In this document: positions 34,949 through 46,878 of the stretch, in pieces
How the letters are laid out: each line of letters opens with the position of its first letter
Position numbering within the stretch: the first letter of the stretch is position 1
Position numbers and translations under genes: made by a program
From: Membranipora membranacea
Lineage: Eukaryota; Bryozoa; Gymnolaemata; Cheilostomatida; Membraniporidae
Length of the DNA stretch: 60,000 nt
Direction of reading: 5' to 3'
NCBI GenBank assembly: GCA_914767715.1
Contig: OU612067.1
Coordinates: 22,234,162 to 22,294,161, forward strand
Notes under the pieces: generated by a model
What the model was told of the DNA's origin: nothing
The model's input: the letters and a program-made list of their open reading frames with translations, nothing else
Database searches by the model: none

Positions 34949-35389
34949 CAACCACCAAACAATGTAAAGAAATTTCCACTCTACGTATATTTACGCACAA
35001 GATTCTTTCCGAGATGACAATGAAGGATAAGAAAGTTTCAACAAATATTTGCTTTCACCAGGGACCCTTCCTGCTTTTACCAGGGAGGGTGGGAGAGGTA
35101 TATCCCACCCTCCCTGCTTTTACCATATCAACATTTTGAAACATTAGAGTTGTTTCCACTTGTAAAAAGAAGGGACAACTACCTGCAACACTAAGATGAA
35201 ACATTTTAGAGGAAGAAAGAAAAAACAATGATGTGATCTATTTCTATTAAAATTGTTTCAAATACGCACAGTGCTCCCTGTTATCGGGCGCCCTTGTGCA
35301 CTTCGCCAGATTTACCGGAGGATCTGGCATTTACCGGAGGATCGGAGGATTTACCGGATGATTTTGCATTTGATTGCACCTGACTTTCT

Positions 35390-35579
35390 TTTGGAAGGCT
35401 TTATTCCAGCTAGCTCTAAAACCTTTTTTAGAGACAAATACCTATTACATTATCACACTGATCAATTAAGACAAAAAATCACTACAACTTTTAACTCTTT
35501 ACCAATTCAGATACGCTCAGCAACCAAACTTACTCATTTTAAACAACAACTATCAAAGCACTTTATATCCTATTAATTC
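35390..35579 (+). pseudogene. Fragment of a LINE ORF2 C-terminus
   Basis: The frame reads PASSKTFFRDKYLLHYHTDQ, LRQKITTTFNSLPIQIRSAT, KLTHFKQQLSKHF and stops. It resembles the end of non-LTR reverse-transcriptase ORFs (FNSLP..IRSA..L..FK..LK..). Only the last 60 residues or so remain. Confidence 0.5.
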
Positions 35580-35956
35580 TTGTTACTTGAGTATTTTTTC
35601 TTTTTCTCTCCACTTAAGTTTTTTCTTTTTTGTTCTGTCACTGCATGAAAAACATTTCTAAAGATGATGTAGAATGACAATAAAAGTATATATATCTTCC
35701 TGCTCTCAGCTCGTACTCACTCCTTGTTAGTGACTTAATATTGATTAAACGCAGAAAAGTATTTAGTCTTCTCTTCAGAAGAATAAAGCAATTTGATTGA
35801 AAACCATTAATTTTGAAATTTTCATCCAATTCCAAACAAGAATTGGCGAAACAAATACATTTATTTGTGATCAAATTCCTGTTAAAAATACAAATCGGCA
35901 TATCAGGTCATGCACCCTAGAATTTGATCATATCATATGCTGGTGTGCGCAGCGGA

Positions 35957-37287
35957 TTGGAATTACCGTCGGCTGGAATGAACGCCAACGGGGTTGCAAT
36001 TAGCTGGAATGAAAGTAGACTGGTATGAAAGTCGAAAACCCTGGAATGAACATAAAAAGTGCTGGATTGAACGTAGACTACATTAGTATATAGAATCAAC
36101 GCAAGAGCAACTCCCCAAAATAATTGTATAAATTAATGATGATCATTCACAAGGCACTCACATCTGTTTATGATGAGGGACTTAATTTCTGATGGCTAGA
36201 TGGAATCAAGCTGGAATTTAGTGCAAAAATTGAAATGGTAATGAGATACTGAAAGAGGAAAAGTGACCCTTTGTATATTCATCAGCAAAACGATGGTCAA
36301 GCATTAACAAAATCAGGTGCAACTAATGAATCATAGTACTTTACACCTTGGTTCACTGTTATCTGTGAACATTCATTTTTTGTAATGGTAATTGTGACCA
36401 ATGAACTCCCTCTTCCTGAGGAAGAGGGAGTTCATTGTTGTGACAGTGCACGTTGTTTTCCCTGCATGCTGTCCACTAGTTGTCATTTATTGAAATAGCT
36501 AACTTGTATCACCAATGTGGTTAAGTTATCACATCTGTTATGTTTGTGACAAGAACATAAAGATGCGCTTTTATCTATCACCTACACTGTATTTCGCGAC
36601 TCAATTTGTCTTTTAACAATGCTGTCAGTGATAGCAATAAAATCCATCTATCCACCTATATACAATGTATGGGAACATACCAAAATCATGTTGCAATCCA
36701 ATCGATGACGTCATAGCTACTGCTAGTTTTTTAGTCGTCTGTCAAGTCCTATCACTGTCGGAGACTTTTAATTGATTTTTTAAAAACCTTTTTGTCTTAA
36801 AATGTACACAACAGAGTATACACCCCTACTCATTTTAGGACGCTACCGCAAAGGTAGAATCGCGCTACAGCGGGTGATGCAGGGAAATTCCCACCCTCCC
36901 CCACGGAACTTAGCTTGTCAAGACCGGCTGCCGTTACCGGTACCAAACATAATAAATAAATACAAATAGTACGAAACGCGCAGCACATGTGGTTTGGCAT
37001 GGATTTATTGAATTACCTTAGCATAATCACAAATTATAAATTTAAACCAAAACCCTGATTGTGTCAAGCATTGTTACAGTTATTGTTCATAAGACGTATG
37101 CTGGTTTTATAACACAATTATTTTGGGGAGTTGCTCTCCTGTTGACTCTTTATACCAACTAATGTAGTCGGCGTTCAATCCAGCACTTTCTACGTTCATT
37201 TCAGGATTTTTTACTTCCATACTAGACAACGTTCATTCCAGTAAGTTCAATCCCGTCGACGTTTGTTCCAGCCGATGTTCATTCCAA
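35957..37287. mobile_element. 1.33-kb element with about 180-bp inverted arms (CTGGAATGAACG motif)
   Basis: The left arm (35957 to about 36130) and right arm (about 37108-37287) are inverted repeats. Each is built from repeated CTGGAATGAACG-type motifs about 22 bp apart, ending inward with GAGCAACTCCCCAAAATAATT. Outer ends read TTGGAAT in both orientations. The interior has no transposase, so it is probably a non-autonomous fold-back element. Confidence 0.7.
36399..36437. repeat. 39-bp hairpin with 18-bp perfect arms
   Basis: CAATGAACTCCCTCTTCC is followed by three bases and its exact reverse complement. It lies in the middle of the inverted-arm element 35957-37287. Confidence 0.85.
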
Positions 37288-37475
37288 GTGTTTGTGTGCA
37301 TCTTCTGTTTATAAACAGGCGCCCCCATAAATCTGACAACAGTCCCTTAGGTGAACCAAGGAGTCTTTAACTCCTTGGGTGAACATAACTATGTGTTATT
37401 ACAAGGAATTGTACAAGAGCGAAGTTTTGAAAAATAATAAAAAAACTGTTCAAGTCATTTCATAACCTCTGCCAG

Positions 37476-37717
37476 AATTTTTAACACCAACGGTCAGAGA
37501 GACCATACAGAAGGAGGATTGTTTCAACCGAGCTCAAATCAGGCTGTTTGAGCTGGGTGAGCCTCTGCCAAGGAGGACAAGAGCAGAGACCCTTAGGCTG
37601 AGGAGAAGACTGAAGACCCTATGCGAAAGGAGGAGGGATGGTCAAGTCAATGTAACTGACTTCCTTGAAGCTGTTAGCCACAACATCAGGTTCGGGGTCA
37701 ACCACAGAGACCAGTAG
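37476..37717 (+). CDS. Possible terminal exon or fragment of unknown function
   Basis: The acceptor is ATAACCTCTGCCAG. The frame reads FLTPTVRETIQKEDCFNRAQ, IRLFELGEPLPRRTRAETLR, LRRRLKTLCERRRDGQVNVT, DFLEAVSHNIRFGVNHRDQ and TAG. GC content and codon use differ visibly from the flanks and the basic helical composition looks coding. There is no upstream ATG in frame and no family is recognised. It could be a retrocopied piece. Confidence 0.35.
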
Positions 37718-38749
37718 GATTGGTACGTTGTGAAAATACTAACTTACATGCATGTTGCAACTGTTACCTTGTTTAGATTAAAGGCTGGCCCAATGCAAAA
37801 AATTGAATTTCTTGATGGAGTGGGTGATGGTAGATAATTATGTAACTCATAGTGTAAAGTTATTTTATAAGATAAGGGTTTGTTGTACTTCAAAGGGAAT
37901 TGCATCCTAATAATACCCCAAGTAGAATAACAATAGTAACGTTAAACGCCAAATGAATCTTGTTTAACTTATTTCACTAAGAATTGAAATAAAATTAATA
38001 TGTTAAAATTGTAGACCAAATACCAAGTTTGAGATACTATAAGTCCTTAATTGGAAAGAAATCGATACTTTATAATTTATGTACTCCAAATCCTCATTAT
38101 GGCCTCTGTACATCCCTATTGCTTCAATTTGTCTTTTTCTTTATTGAAGGTGATCTCAGGGGAGGAGTGGGAGTGGGACGCTCAATTTATCACTAATAAA
38201 TTCATGTTAACTGCAATTATTCTACTAGGAGAAGGAGAAACGACATATTTCCCAGGTGCAACATAGCCGATTGTGTTGTATGAATTTTTGTGTTCAACTC
38301 TCTTTTGTAATTCAAATTGTGTTTTCTCATAGCATTATGTATCCATACAGCAATATTTTAATATCTTTGTATCAGGAAAACCTACAAAAAATGCCTTGAA
38401 TCCTTGCGTTTATCATTAGTCCACATTATATTGGATGAAATCCCATCGACCTCAACATTTTCACTTCCATTTTGACGTTTTTTTGCATACATTATTTGAT
38501 ATCATAAAAAATCATCTCTACAAATTCATAATATACGTATAAATCTCAAAAAGGAAATTTTTTTAGTTTATATTCTTTGTTCACATTCTAAACATTCTCC
38601 CATTTCCTTGGTGATGAAATTTTGGCCATAGGTGTTTTTTCTGCGGTCGGTTTTGTACAATGGTTTATTATCTGCGCTACCTGGAACGCATAGGTCTTTG
38701 CTACATTGTTTGCTAATCCACTAAGGGTAGTAATTGCTACGTACAGGTT

Positions 38750-38989
38750 TCAATGTGTTGCTGGTTTTGAGTATTTGCTTTCTTTTGCCAATTGAGATCT
38801 TAGAGTGTCAGTACTGAGTGGTTGAGTAAAGTTATTTTGAGATGGATCTGGTTTTCCAGTGATGGTAGTGTAGTAGTAGTTAATTTTGTCAACAAACCGC
38901 TGGGGTGAACGAAGCAATCCGTCTAAAACATAAAATGGGATGGTGTCTTTGTCCTTTTGTTTGGATTTAGTGTCTTTACGCCTAGCCAC
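38750..38989 (-). CDS. Small ORF, possibly LINE-related
   Basis: It encodes 79 residues: a Lys-rich start (MARRKDTKSKQKDKDTIPFY), then VLDGLLRSPQRFVDKINYYY. The middle weakly resembles linker regions between endonuclease and reverse transcriptase in LINE ORFs, but no catalytic motif is present. Confidence 0.25.
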   Translation of the reverse strand: MARRKDTKSKQKDKDTIPFYVLDGLLRSPQRFVDKINYYYTTITGKPDPSQNNFTQPLSTDTLRSQLAKESKYSKPATH

Positions 38990-39734
38990 CAGTTAGCAGA
39001 ACCTGCCTTGAGGCTGTATCTTTGTACTATATGATAACTTGTTTGGGATCTGGTAATAAGATGTTCAAGGGTTGAGCGTAGATAGATGTAGGTGGGTTAT
39101 CCCCAGTTGAAAACAGACAAAAAATGTTATCTTCTCAACACAACTAGGCAAGGTCGAGTGTAGAACCAATATATATACTTTTACTGGCAACGAAAGTCGT
39201 CTCATTACAATTGTTTTGCACTCAGTGCATATGAATGCAAATGAAACTCAGTGCCAATGAAAAACTCACATTCAAACTTCTTCAGGAGTAAGATCACAAC
39301 AAATTCTTTACATAAAAACACTATTTTTGGCATGCACATTTGTTGGAATGACAGTTGCTTCCCCTGTCGAGAGAGAAGACAACCAGGACTTATCCCATGT
39401 GAAATAACTAATAACTGTCTTAAAATGGAAAAATATCAAATTAAGTTAAATTTGTATTGTCAGATTAATACTAATATCACACATCTCAAAGGATGCTGGA
39501 GACTAGAACGACCAAAATGGTGGTTTGAACAGGCAATCTATAAAGCATCCCCCAGTGGAAGTCAAATTACCGACGACACAAATATATCTTCCAATGATCA
39601 CGAAATTAAAAAAAAGGTCATAAAATTGAACGATGGTGCTTGAGTAATGAATTGATTTTAAACTTTACAAGAACAAAAAGAAACAAATCTTAGATCCTGA
39701 ACAGTACCATATAAATCTTGGTAATCAGGTTTTA

Positions 39735-40140
39735 AAGACAAAAAAATAGCACTTCATTTCTCGGCATTCACCTTGATGAGAGCATAGTTTTGAAAACAAA
39801 TATTTTAAAAGTTTGTCGGAAATTGAAGTACATCCTATTTTTAATGCGTTGTGTACAACCATATCATAATATTCATACGATGATCAAATTGTATAACACA
39901 TTGTTTTATCCACATTAAATTTATGGTATTGAGTTTTATGGTCATGTCGCATATTGTCATCTAAATCACACCTATTCACTTCAAAAATCCGCCCACATAG
40001 CTATGTGACCTCTTTCTTTTCTGTGAATCAAATTGTGCCCGTTGAAATGATTGTTAAATACCGTAAATTGTTACTTTTTAATAATAATGGCGAGTTAGAA
40101 ATCAAAACCCCAGCCGTAACAGCCACTTGGTGCAAACTTG
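39735..40140 (+). pseudogene. LINE reverse-transcriptase C-terminal fragment
   Basis: Read through one stop, the frame gives FLGIHLDESIVLKTNILKVC, RKLKYILFLMRCVQPYHNIH and TMIKLYNTLFYPH, stop, IYGIEFYGHVAYCH. This parallels the reverse-transcriptase thumb of the LINE at 53.6-55.7 kb (FLGITLDSNI...FYPHLLYGLEFWGHG). It is broken and lacks catalytic motifs. Confidence 0.6.
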
Positions 40141-40184
40141 TTGAATTCCTACCAACTGGTGGAGGAGGGGGCGGCTCCTTTTGC

Positions 40185-40345
40185 CTTGCGTGAGAGTTTG
40201 GCGTCCTCGCTGCGGGGTGTGGTTTGAATCTTGCCAAGTAGGCTGCCTGTCCGGGCTAGCCTTGTGGAAAGAAGGCTTCATTGTCCTGACAGGGTCGCCT
40301 CACTATTCCTGGACTTATCCTACCATGCCGCTGCTTTATTTTATT
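40185..40345 (+). mobile_element. Possible second tRNA-derived SINE fragment
   Basis: It has a B-box-like GGTTTGAATCT preceded by a weak A box (TTGCGTGAGAGTTTGG). It also has a GTCCGGGCTAGCCTTG core resembling CTCCGGGCAATAGCCTAG of the SINE at 18897. It lies immediately after the LINE fragment. Confidence 0.4.
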
Positions 40346-40812
40346 TCACTATTTTAGTGCATTTATTTTAAATACAATAAATTGTTGCAGAAAAAAATGA
40401 TAGATTTTCCTTTCCTCTGTAGGCTAGGCCTCTGGCCTGCAACCATTGACTTCACATGTTATGTCAATGTTATGTCAACAAATAATCTTTTAAACAATAT
40501 TATAGCGTCCTGTTAAAACAGCTTACCTTCAACCTTGGTTGCCACCACGGCCGTCAGTTTATTCAAAATTCATTCTTCCCAACATTATTTTTCACAGATA
40601 ACATGATAATATCTTTTCTGTCAATCTACTATTTAATTTTTTTTTCTTTTCAAGGCTTATATTGTAAAACATTCTTTCAGACTGAAAATTCTTCCAATAA
40701 AGTCTTAAAACAAAAATGTGTGCATTCAACATATTATTGAAATGATTTCAATAGGTTCCTAATTGATGTATGAATGAGCAGCACAATAAACATAAAGAGT
40801 AATTTCCAGAAT

Positions 40813-41476
40813 AGATATGATGCCATTACTAAACTATATGGCTTACCATCTGACATTACACATTTGATGATAGCAAATACAAAACCAGATTTGCGGTCAA
40901 CGATCTAGTCTGAAATCTGAATTTTTTGGATAAAATTTAGGTGCAGATATCGGTTATGGTAATGGTCACAGCAAAAAGGGATGATGATAGTAAACCAGAA
41001 CCATGAGGAGGGAACAATCAATAAGTGCTGATTGCGCGTGCTCAAAACCAATTGGATTCGTCCCATCCCGACAGTTGACCCGGTACGCATTCCTTACCAT
41101 CATCATGAAGACTTTTTGGAACGAATATTTGTACGCCTTAATTGGCAATTGGCGATGAAATGTTATTGGCAATTTATGATTGGCAAAATATCTTTGGCAA
41201 AATATGATTGGCAAAATGAGATTGGCAAAAGTCTTTGGCAAAATGTGACTGGCAAAATGAAATTGGCAAAATGTCTTTGGCAAAATGTGACTGGCAAAAT
41301 GAGATTGGCAAAATGTATTTGGCAAAATGTGATTGGCAAAATAAGATTGGCAAAACATCTTTGGCGAAATTTGATTGGCAAAATAAGATTGGCGAAATGT
41401 CTTTGGCAAAATGTGATTGGCGATTTGTGATTGGCAAAACATAGCATTGGCAAAATATACATTGGCGAAATGTAAC
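40813..41476 (-). repeat. Interspersed element with a 14-bp tandem array, copy 2 (inverted)
   Basis: This is the reverse complement of the 27413-28013 composite. About 24 units of TTGGCAAAATNTGA (41140-41470) lie beside the same unique-like segment. The array is longer than in copy 1, so units expand or contract independently. Confidence 0.8.
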
Positions 41477-41719
41477 GGATTCTGTAAAAATTGGTGGGTC
41501 TATGTAATGGATCATGGAAATCTGGCAAACCTGGCAATCATTAGACTCTCAGTTCATCCTATCTACGACCCTTTAACAGGAGAAGGATTTTGTTTAGCAG
41601 TTGGTGTCAATAGACATTTATCTGAGCTCGAATTTGAGTCTATTGTCAGAGTTGTTCTCTCGCTGGTTGGGTACTCTTTAACACATAGAAAGATACTGCT
41701 GAAATAGGGCTTTTCTTGA

Positions 41720-44666
41720 AAATCGCTGATCATGGGAATAGTAATTTTTGGTTCACCATCAGCGCCATTGAAAGCTTGTAGTTTATGGTTTGGAAATAAA
41801 ATTGGAAATCATAGTCTGATGTGTATCAGTTTTGTTGAGATCTTGCGACTGGGCTGAGAGAACATGGTTCCTATACCTAGTATTTCTACACTATGATTAG
41901 GAATGAAAATTACACTGATCGATTGTATAATTGTCAATAAGAGGACCCTGTATAGATAACAGTGAGCTGCAATATATATTTTCCACATTAGAACATATAT
42001 ACTAGGAATAATGGACCAGTATCAGTGCATTGCAAGCTACCAAAAAAGTCGATAAAGATCAGCTTCGTACTCCCTGTTTCATTTCCAAACCCTTACCTTG
42101 TAATATTTAATGGTGATGATGCTGAATCAAAGCATATCTTTTCCTTATTGCTTATATTTATACTTATATTTTGATAGGAGTTATCTCATCATTTCTCAAA
42201 TAAGTGGACAACTCTCAATATGACCTGTAGATATATAGACTTGAGGCAGGTTCAGTTTGCTTTTCCATACGGGCTGGTTAGTTCCTATGCTAGCCCCAGG
42301 GCCACTCGTTGGGCAGACCTGGTTTAGCCTGTCATCACTCCGCCTATTTAAAAGTGGGAGTTTTAACAGACGTAAAACTGTACCTTTGTTAACATACTAT
42401 TATTGTGGATGTGGATTATCGAATGCATATTGGATCAATAACTTGTAAGTATTTTTCCGGATAACTGATGAATTTGATTTCTATGTATGTACCTGTATTC
42501 ACATTTGATGTCACATTTTACTCTTGTTAGAGGGACTGCACATGCGCGATCGTTTACAGCTTAGCGAGAGAAAACTGTTTGTTTAGTGGTCTAAGTTCCG
42601 CCCTTTTATAGTAAGCGGGTTGTAATTACACGCTACAACACTTCTCGCAGCAGATTATACTAGGCCCCAACCCAATTTTAGGCGGCCCCCGACCCGTCTG
42701 AGAAAATCACGTAGACGCAAAAACAATTTTCACCCCTATAGTTATTACATTCCTCATTTGTACAATAATAAGGACTCCTGTTCATCTAGTCACATTATTT
42801 AGGAATTCCCCAACCATTGCATTTGAGTGAGCTCCAATAAATGAATTGCCCACTGCAGAGGTGAAAATACTGCACACCCATATTTGAGTGTTTGATTTAT
42901 GGCGAGGTTGCGTGCCCCCAGGGACATTGCAATATGTGGATGCGGCCCCCTCAATGAAGACGTTGGGCACTGTATTAGGATGGTTAGGACAGCACATTTT
43001 TTTTTATTATCCTCACATCGTTTTTATCACAAAACTGCACTCAAACAAAGGCACCTATAAGATGTCTTTATATTTAACCGCATTTCTTACTTTATCGCTA
43101 TAAACTTAGCTGCTTGTGGTCAAAGTTGCCAGCTCATTTTTTATACGTAGAGTTGTTTTGTCGCCGGCAGTTTCTCTAGCATAGTCAGCCAGAACAGTCA
43201 ACCAAAAAATATAGGGTGACCCAAATCGTGTGTATGGAATGAGTGGCAGAAGACAACTCAAATTTCCGCATGCTAGCTGAAAAGATAATATATCTGGTTT
43301 CTACGATCATCAAATTAGCTAGCACTGCAAAAAAAAGATAGGCAGAGATGTATCTAGGAAATAGCTACAACTTCTATTTACAGCGTGAATTGGACAGTAT
43401 AAATTGCCAAGGCAGTTGGCTCATCCATATGTGGACAATACTTTGAGAGCCAACTAAAATTGTGAATGGTAGAGATGACTTTGTATCATGTGCATAGGTG
43501 TGTAGACAAAATAAGAAAGCTCAGGAAGTAAAAGATAAAGAAACTGGGGTTTATCGTGTCTTGGTAATATTTGTTATAGCTAGCGTGTAAATCAATTGAT
43601 CAAGAATTATTACACTGCAACAAGATTCTGATTTTACCGTCGAAGATTTTTTCACAGTTCACAGTTGGGTGGAAAATGAGATACGGATACTCGAACTTTG
43701 CATTGTGTGCTACTTATGAGTACAGTATAATACAAGTGATATTGTTTTGTACCAGAATCCATTATGCCATGAGATGCAGTTGAAAGTCATGTATTCACTC
43801 AACATTCAAGCAGATCGTCATCAATAATAATTCATTTTGAGAGAGATTTTAGTTAAACTGTAATATAATACAGTTGTGTCTATCAACAAGTATGTAGATA
43901 TGTTATGTGAAGTGATGAGGAGAGGTGTGCAAAATATGAAGACAGGATAAATACTAAATAGTAACATAGCCCTTTAATTGTATTTTCTGATTATGAAATG
44001 GTACTCACTCATAATAAAACACAGCATTAACATTACAGTGTAATAATAAAAAAACCAACATAGGGTAGTCTCTCTTAGATTAGTTTTAAGCCACCTCAAC
44101 CTGAATGAAATATGTGTAAAAAATTAAAACATGGAATCTTGATCCATTGGATTGGCACTAGCAACTAATGGTAGCTATTACCAACACATAATTGTAACTG
44201 TGTAGCATTTAGTCTGAATAGTGGAAATTAGTCCCCTCTCCTTGTCCTAAAGGAGCCCCCAATATATGAATGATAATTATAAATTCTTGTGATTTTATAT
44301 AAAAAAGATTCGTATAATTATTTGCAAAACATAGCAATTAAATTGAATTGAGACAGCATTAGAATTGATAACATGATTGTTATGACCATGACTCATTCAT
44401 TATCGTTACAGTGTTTAGCCTTGTCCGAATAGCGAATGAACAAAAAGCAAATTCTACTTAATCACAAACACTTGACACATTGACTAACTCATACATTGCT
44501 TGAGAGTGGCATGTTTTTGTTTTCCTTGTGTAGGTGAGTAACAAAATTCAGTTGGAAGTATGCATTATTTCAGATTTGGATTATGAGTGTTTCAGGTAGA
44601 TGAAAATTTCTGTTGTTTGTTTGCAAACAGGCCAGCTCTAATCTCAAAACATACTGTCGACCTATT
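41720..44666. other. Intergenic, including the probable 3' UTR of the Roc-caspase gene
   Basis: No gene was recognised. The last few hundred bases before 44667 should be 3' UTR of the minus-strand gene. The most GC-balanced stretch, 42540-42700, contains GCACATGCGCGATCG, like an NRF1-type promoter site, but no transcript start can be shown. Confidence 0.35.
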
Positions 44667-45695
44667 TTAGGGCTGCTCTGGGGTTTTTGTCATACCAAAT
44701 GAAGTCTCCATATCTATTTTCTCTATTACTCTATGTGCCTGCCAACCAGGTTCATGAAATGGTATATGTGCTTTGTCATCAACCCAAAGAACCAGACTAT
44801 TTGATTCAGAATGTTCACCTATGTTTGCAGGTGGACCTATTGTCTGAACTGAAATTTGAGCTGTTGGATATAAATATGAGTTTGGCAGGTGACTCTCAAG
44901 ATATCGCTTTACACACTCATACACATCATTACTAGCATCACCCTCCTGCTCACTACTGGCAAACGGTAGGCTACGTTTGCTTATTCTGCTACCATTCTGC
45001 TCACAGACTTGGCAGGATTTACTTAGCATATCATGGCCCGCTACAGACAACTTTATTGTCTCACAAATTGATTTGTATTGAGCTTCAGCATATCTGTCCA
45101 ACGAAGTTGGCTTTCTACGATGACACTCAAAGAGAACCAGATCACTGCTGCGGATCTTACATTGACATTGACTATCACTAGTTAAACCAGTAGCCGTCCC
45201 TATCACACACTCAGGAGTGTGCTGCTTGTATTGTGTGACACCCTTAACCTTCTCCATCTGTTTTTCGACTCTTTTAGATGTAGAATTCAGTTTCAGTTCA
45301 TGCGATTTCCGCAAATTCTGCAGGTATTCACTCTTTTGAGAAAGCACACACTCAACATTCACAGTTGTCAAGGAATCACTATAAACTAGTTGAGATGGAA
45401 ATTTTACATTCTCACAGCTTCCAAGGGCCACAATCACCTGATCACTGACTCCAATTCTGGGGTTATCTCTAAATGATATGGTTTTCTCATAACAGTTGCG
45501 ACTTTTCCTAGTTCTAGTTAGCCGAGATTTTGCCATGGCCCTACATAAAACAACGCTGTCCTTCACATCTGCACTTGCTACACAACCACTGGTAGAGATA
45601 TTGCTTGCTCCTTTGAGACCATTCTCTTCTGCCACACAGCCTTTCAGGCCCATATCGATAGTGTTCTTCAGATCTGAAACATCTTGGGCTGTCAA
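44667..45695 (-). CDS. Last exon of the Roc-caspase gene, unknown domain
   Basis: It encodes 342 codons and a TAA stop after KTPEQP. The acceptor is TTTTTGTTACAG and the phase is 0. The sequence begins LTAQDVSDLKNTIDMGLKGC, is basic in the first third (KSRLTRTRKSRNC) and has many Cys (CQCKIRSSD, CQVCEQNG). It ends with a segment carrying LVLWVDDKAHIPFHEPGW. I recognise no family. The C-x-C and C-x-x-C pairs might bind metal, but that is a guess. Confidence 0.75.
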   Translation of the reverse strand: MTAQDVSDLKNTIDMGLKGCVAEENGLKGASNISTSGCVASADVKDSVVLCRAMAKSRLTRTRKSRNCYEKTISFRDNPRIGVSDQVIVALGSCENVKFPSQLVYSDSLTTVNVECVLSQKSEYLQNLRKSHELKLNSTSKRVEKQMEKVKGVTQYKQHTPECVIGTATGLTSDSQCQCKIRSSDLVLFECHRRKPTSLDRYAEAQYKSICETIKLSVAGHDMLSKSCQVCEQNGSRISKRSLPFASSEQEGDASNDVYECVKRYLESHLPNSYLYPTAQISVQTIGPPANIGEHSESNSLVLWVDDKAHIPFHEPGWQAHRVIEKIDMETSFGMTKTPEQP

Positions 45696-46224
45696 CTGTA
45701 ACAAAAATCATTAGCAAATCAGAAGCTGAAGATCGAATTTTCAAGCTTGCCATATAAAAGAGGATGTATTTGAGTCTTTTAGTGACTGCAAAATTAAGCA
45801 ATATTTGTACTCAAAGTATACACATGGGTGCTTTGAATAGCAATTGAAATAAAAATAATCTACAGAGCTTTACAAATGATGTGAACATCTGTACAAGTAT
45901 TAATTGTCCAGTAGCGGTAAGCTGTAGGCATAATCTTATAATAATAATAAATGACAAGGACACTATATGGAGCATAATAATATTGAGACACCAAGGCATT
46001 TAGTTGTGTGTTATGCTACAACATTGAATTTATATGTTAGCATTGGTGTAATAATTGACCCATATAACAGATTTTTTCATTGATAACTCAATCAATTTCG
46101 ATCAGATTTAGAGGATTAAACTAGATTAATAAGCCTGTCAGGAACAGTTAGATAAAAGGTTTGGTTTGAAAATAATTGTTCGAGGGTATAGAATATTATA
46201 ATAATATGTGTCGATTGAACTCAC

Positions 46225-46722
46225 GTAGTCATCTCTGAACACACTCAACTCGAAATGACCTTTCAGTCTGCGCCCTGGATCCATAGACGGTTTTTCGAAA
46301 TCCGCATCTACTGAGACCTGAAGTTCAGGGCCGGTTGGTTCGATTTGAAGTGTTACAGATTCGTTAACAGGCATATGTTTGGCTTCATACACGGAAAGAA
46401 AGTCAGCAGTGACAGCAGTCAGCTCAATGTCAAAAAGTTCACCTATATTCCCACTGATATGAGCTACAGATGCTACCCACGCTCCGTCCTCAGTTGTTCC
46501 ACCTGTTATATGCGGTGGCTTGTCTTTGAGAAGAAGCAGACCGTCATGAAGAAACACTAGTGCATCAGTTTCACTTTCTTCACCATTCTTCTTCAGTAAG
46601 CCGCAAGCGACCACAATGGCTGAAACAACAGTCGTACATTCAGGATTGTGATATTCCCTTAAGCGCGATGTCACTTCACTGAGTTTTTGACGGACTTTGA
46701 AGAGATTAGTGCTCTCCCTCTT
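46225..46722 (-). CDS. C-terminal exon of the Roc-caspase gene, beta-rich unknown domain
   Basis: It has 166 codons, phase 0 to 0, with acceptor CTATTACAG and donor GTGAGT. It reads KRESTNLFKVRQKLSEVTSR and later ITGGTTEDGAWVASVAHISG, then VTLQIEPTGPELQVSVDADF. Alternating hydrophobics suggest a beta-sandwich. A ZU5 or UPA-like role, as in some death-domain proteins, crossed my mind but no diagnostic motif is visible. Confidence 0.75.
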
Positions 46723-46878
46723 CTGTAATAGATAAAAAATGATGTCTCATAAACAGAGTGAATATCTGCAGTTTCTCATTCTCACATCTTGTCTTTTCAT
46801 ACTAAGATGATAAGAAACATCACAACAGCAACATTTTCTGGTCAGCATTGTCTTTGACCATTTCTTAAAGCCCTATAC

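Larger units (their letters stand above)
28871..34952 (+). mobile_element. LTR retrotransposon, full length, non-autonomous (no recognisable gag-pol)
   Basis: Two 728-bp direct repeats (28875-29602 and 34221-34948) begin TGTGAG and end GCGACA. They are flanked by a 4-bp target duplication, CAAC (28871-28874 and 34949-34952). A primer-binding-site candidate TGGTGCCCCGAGTG lies 6 bp inside the left LTR, and a purine-rich tract (GGAGAAGGAGCGGCAGAAG) abuts the right LTR. I noticed only two or so differences between the LTRs, so insertion is recent. The 4.6-kb interior shows no reverse transcriptase, integrase, protease or gag motif, so the element is a LARD-like derivative needing enzymes in trans. 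A 4-bp duplication is compatible with the Ty3/gypsy group. Confidence 0.9.

Noticed and set aside
40966-41537. Long open frames (up to 158 codons) on both strands
   Set aside because: Same cause: the inverted copy of the 14-bp array. Not genes.
44687-46560. Plus-strand frames of 60-80 codons opposite the Roc-caspase exons
   Set aside because: They are shadows of the long minus-strand exons, with no motifs or splice context.
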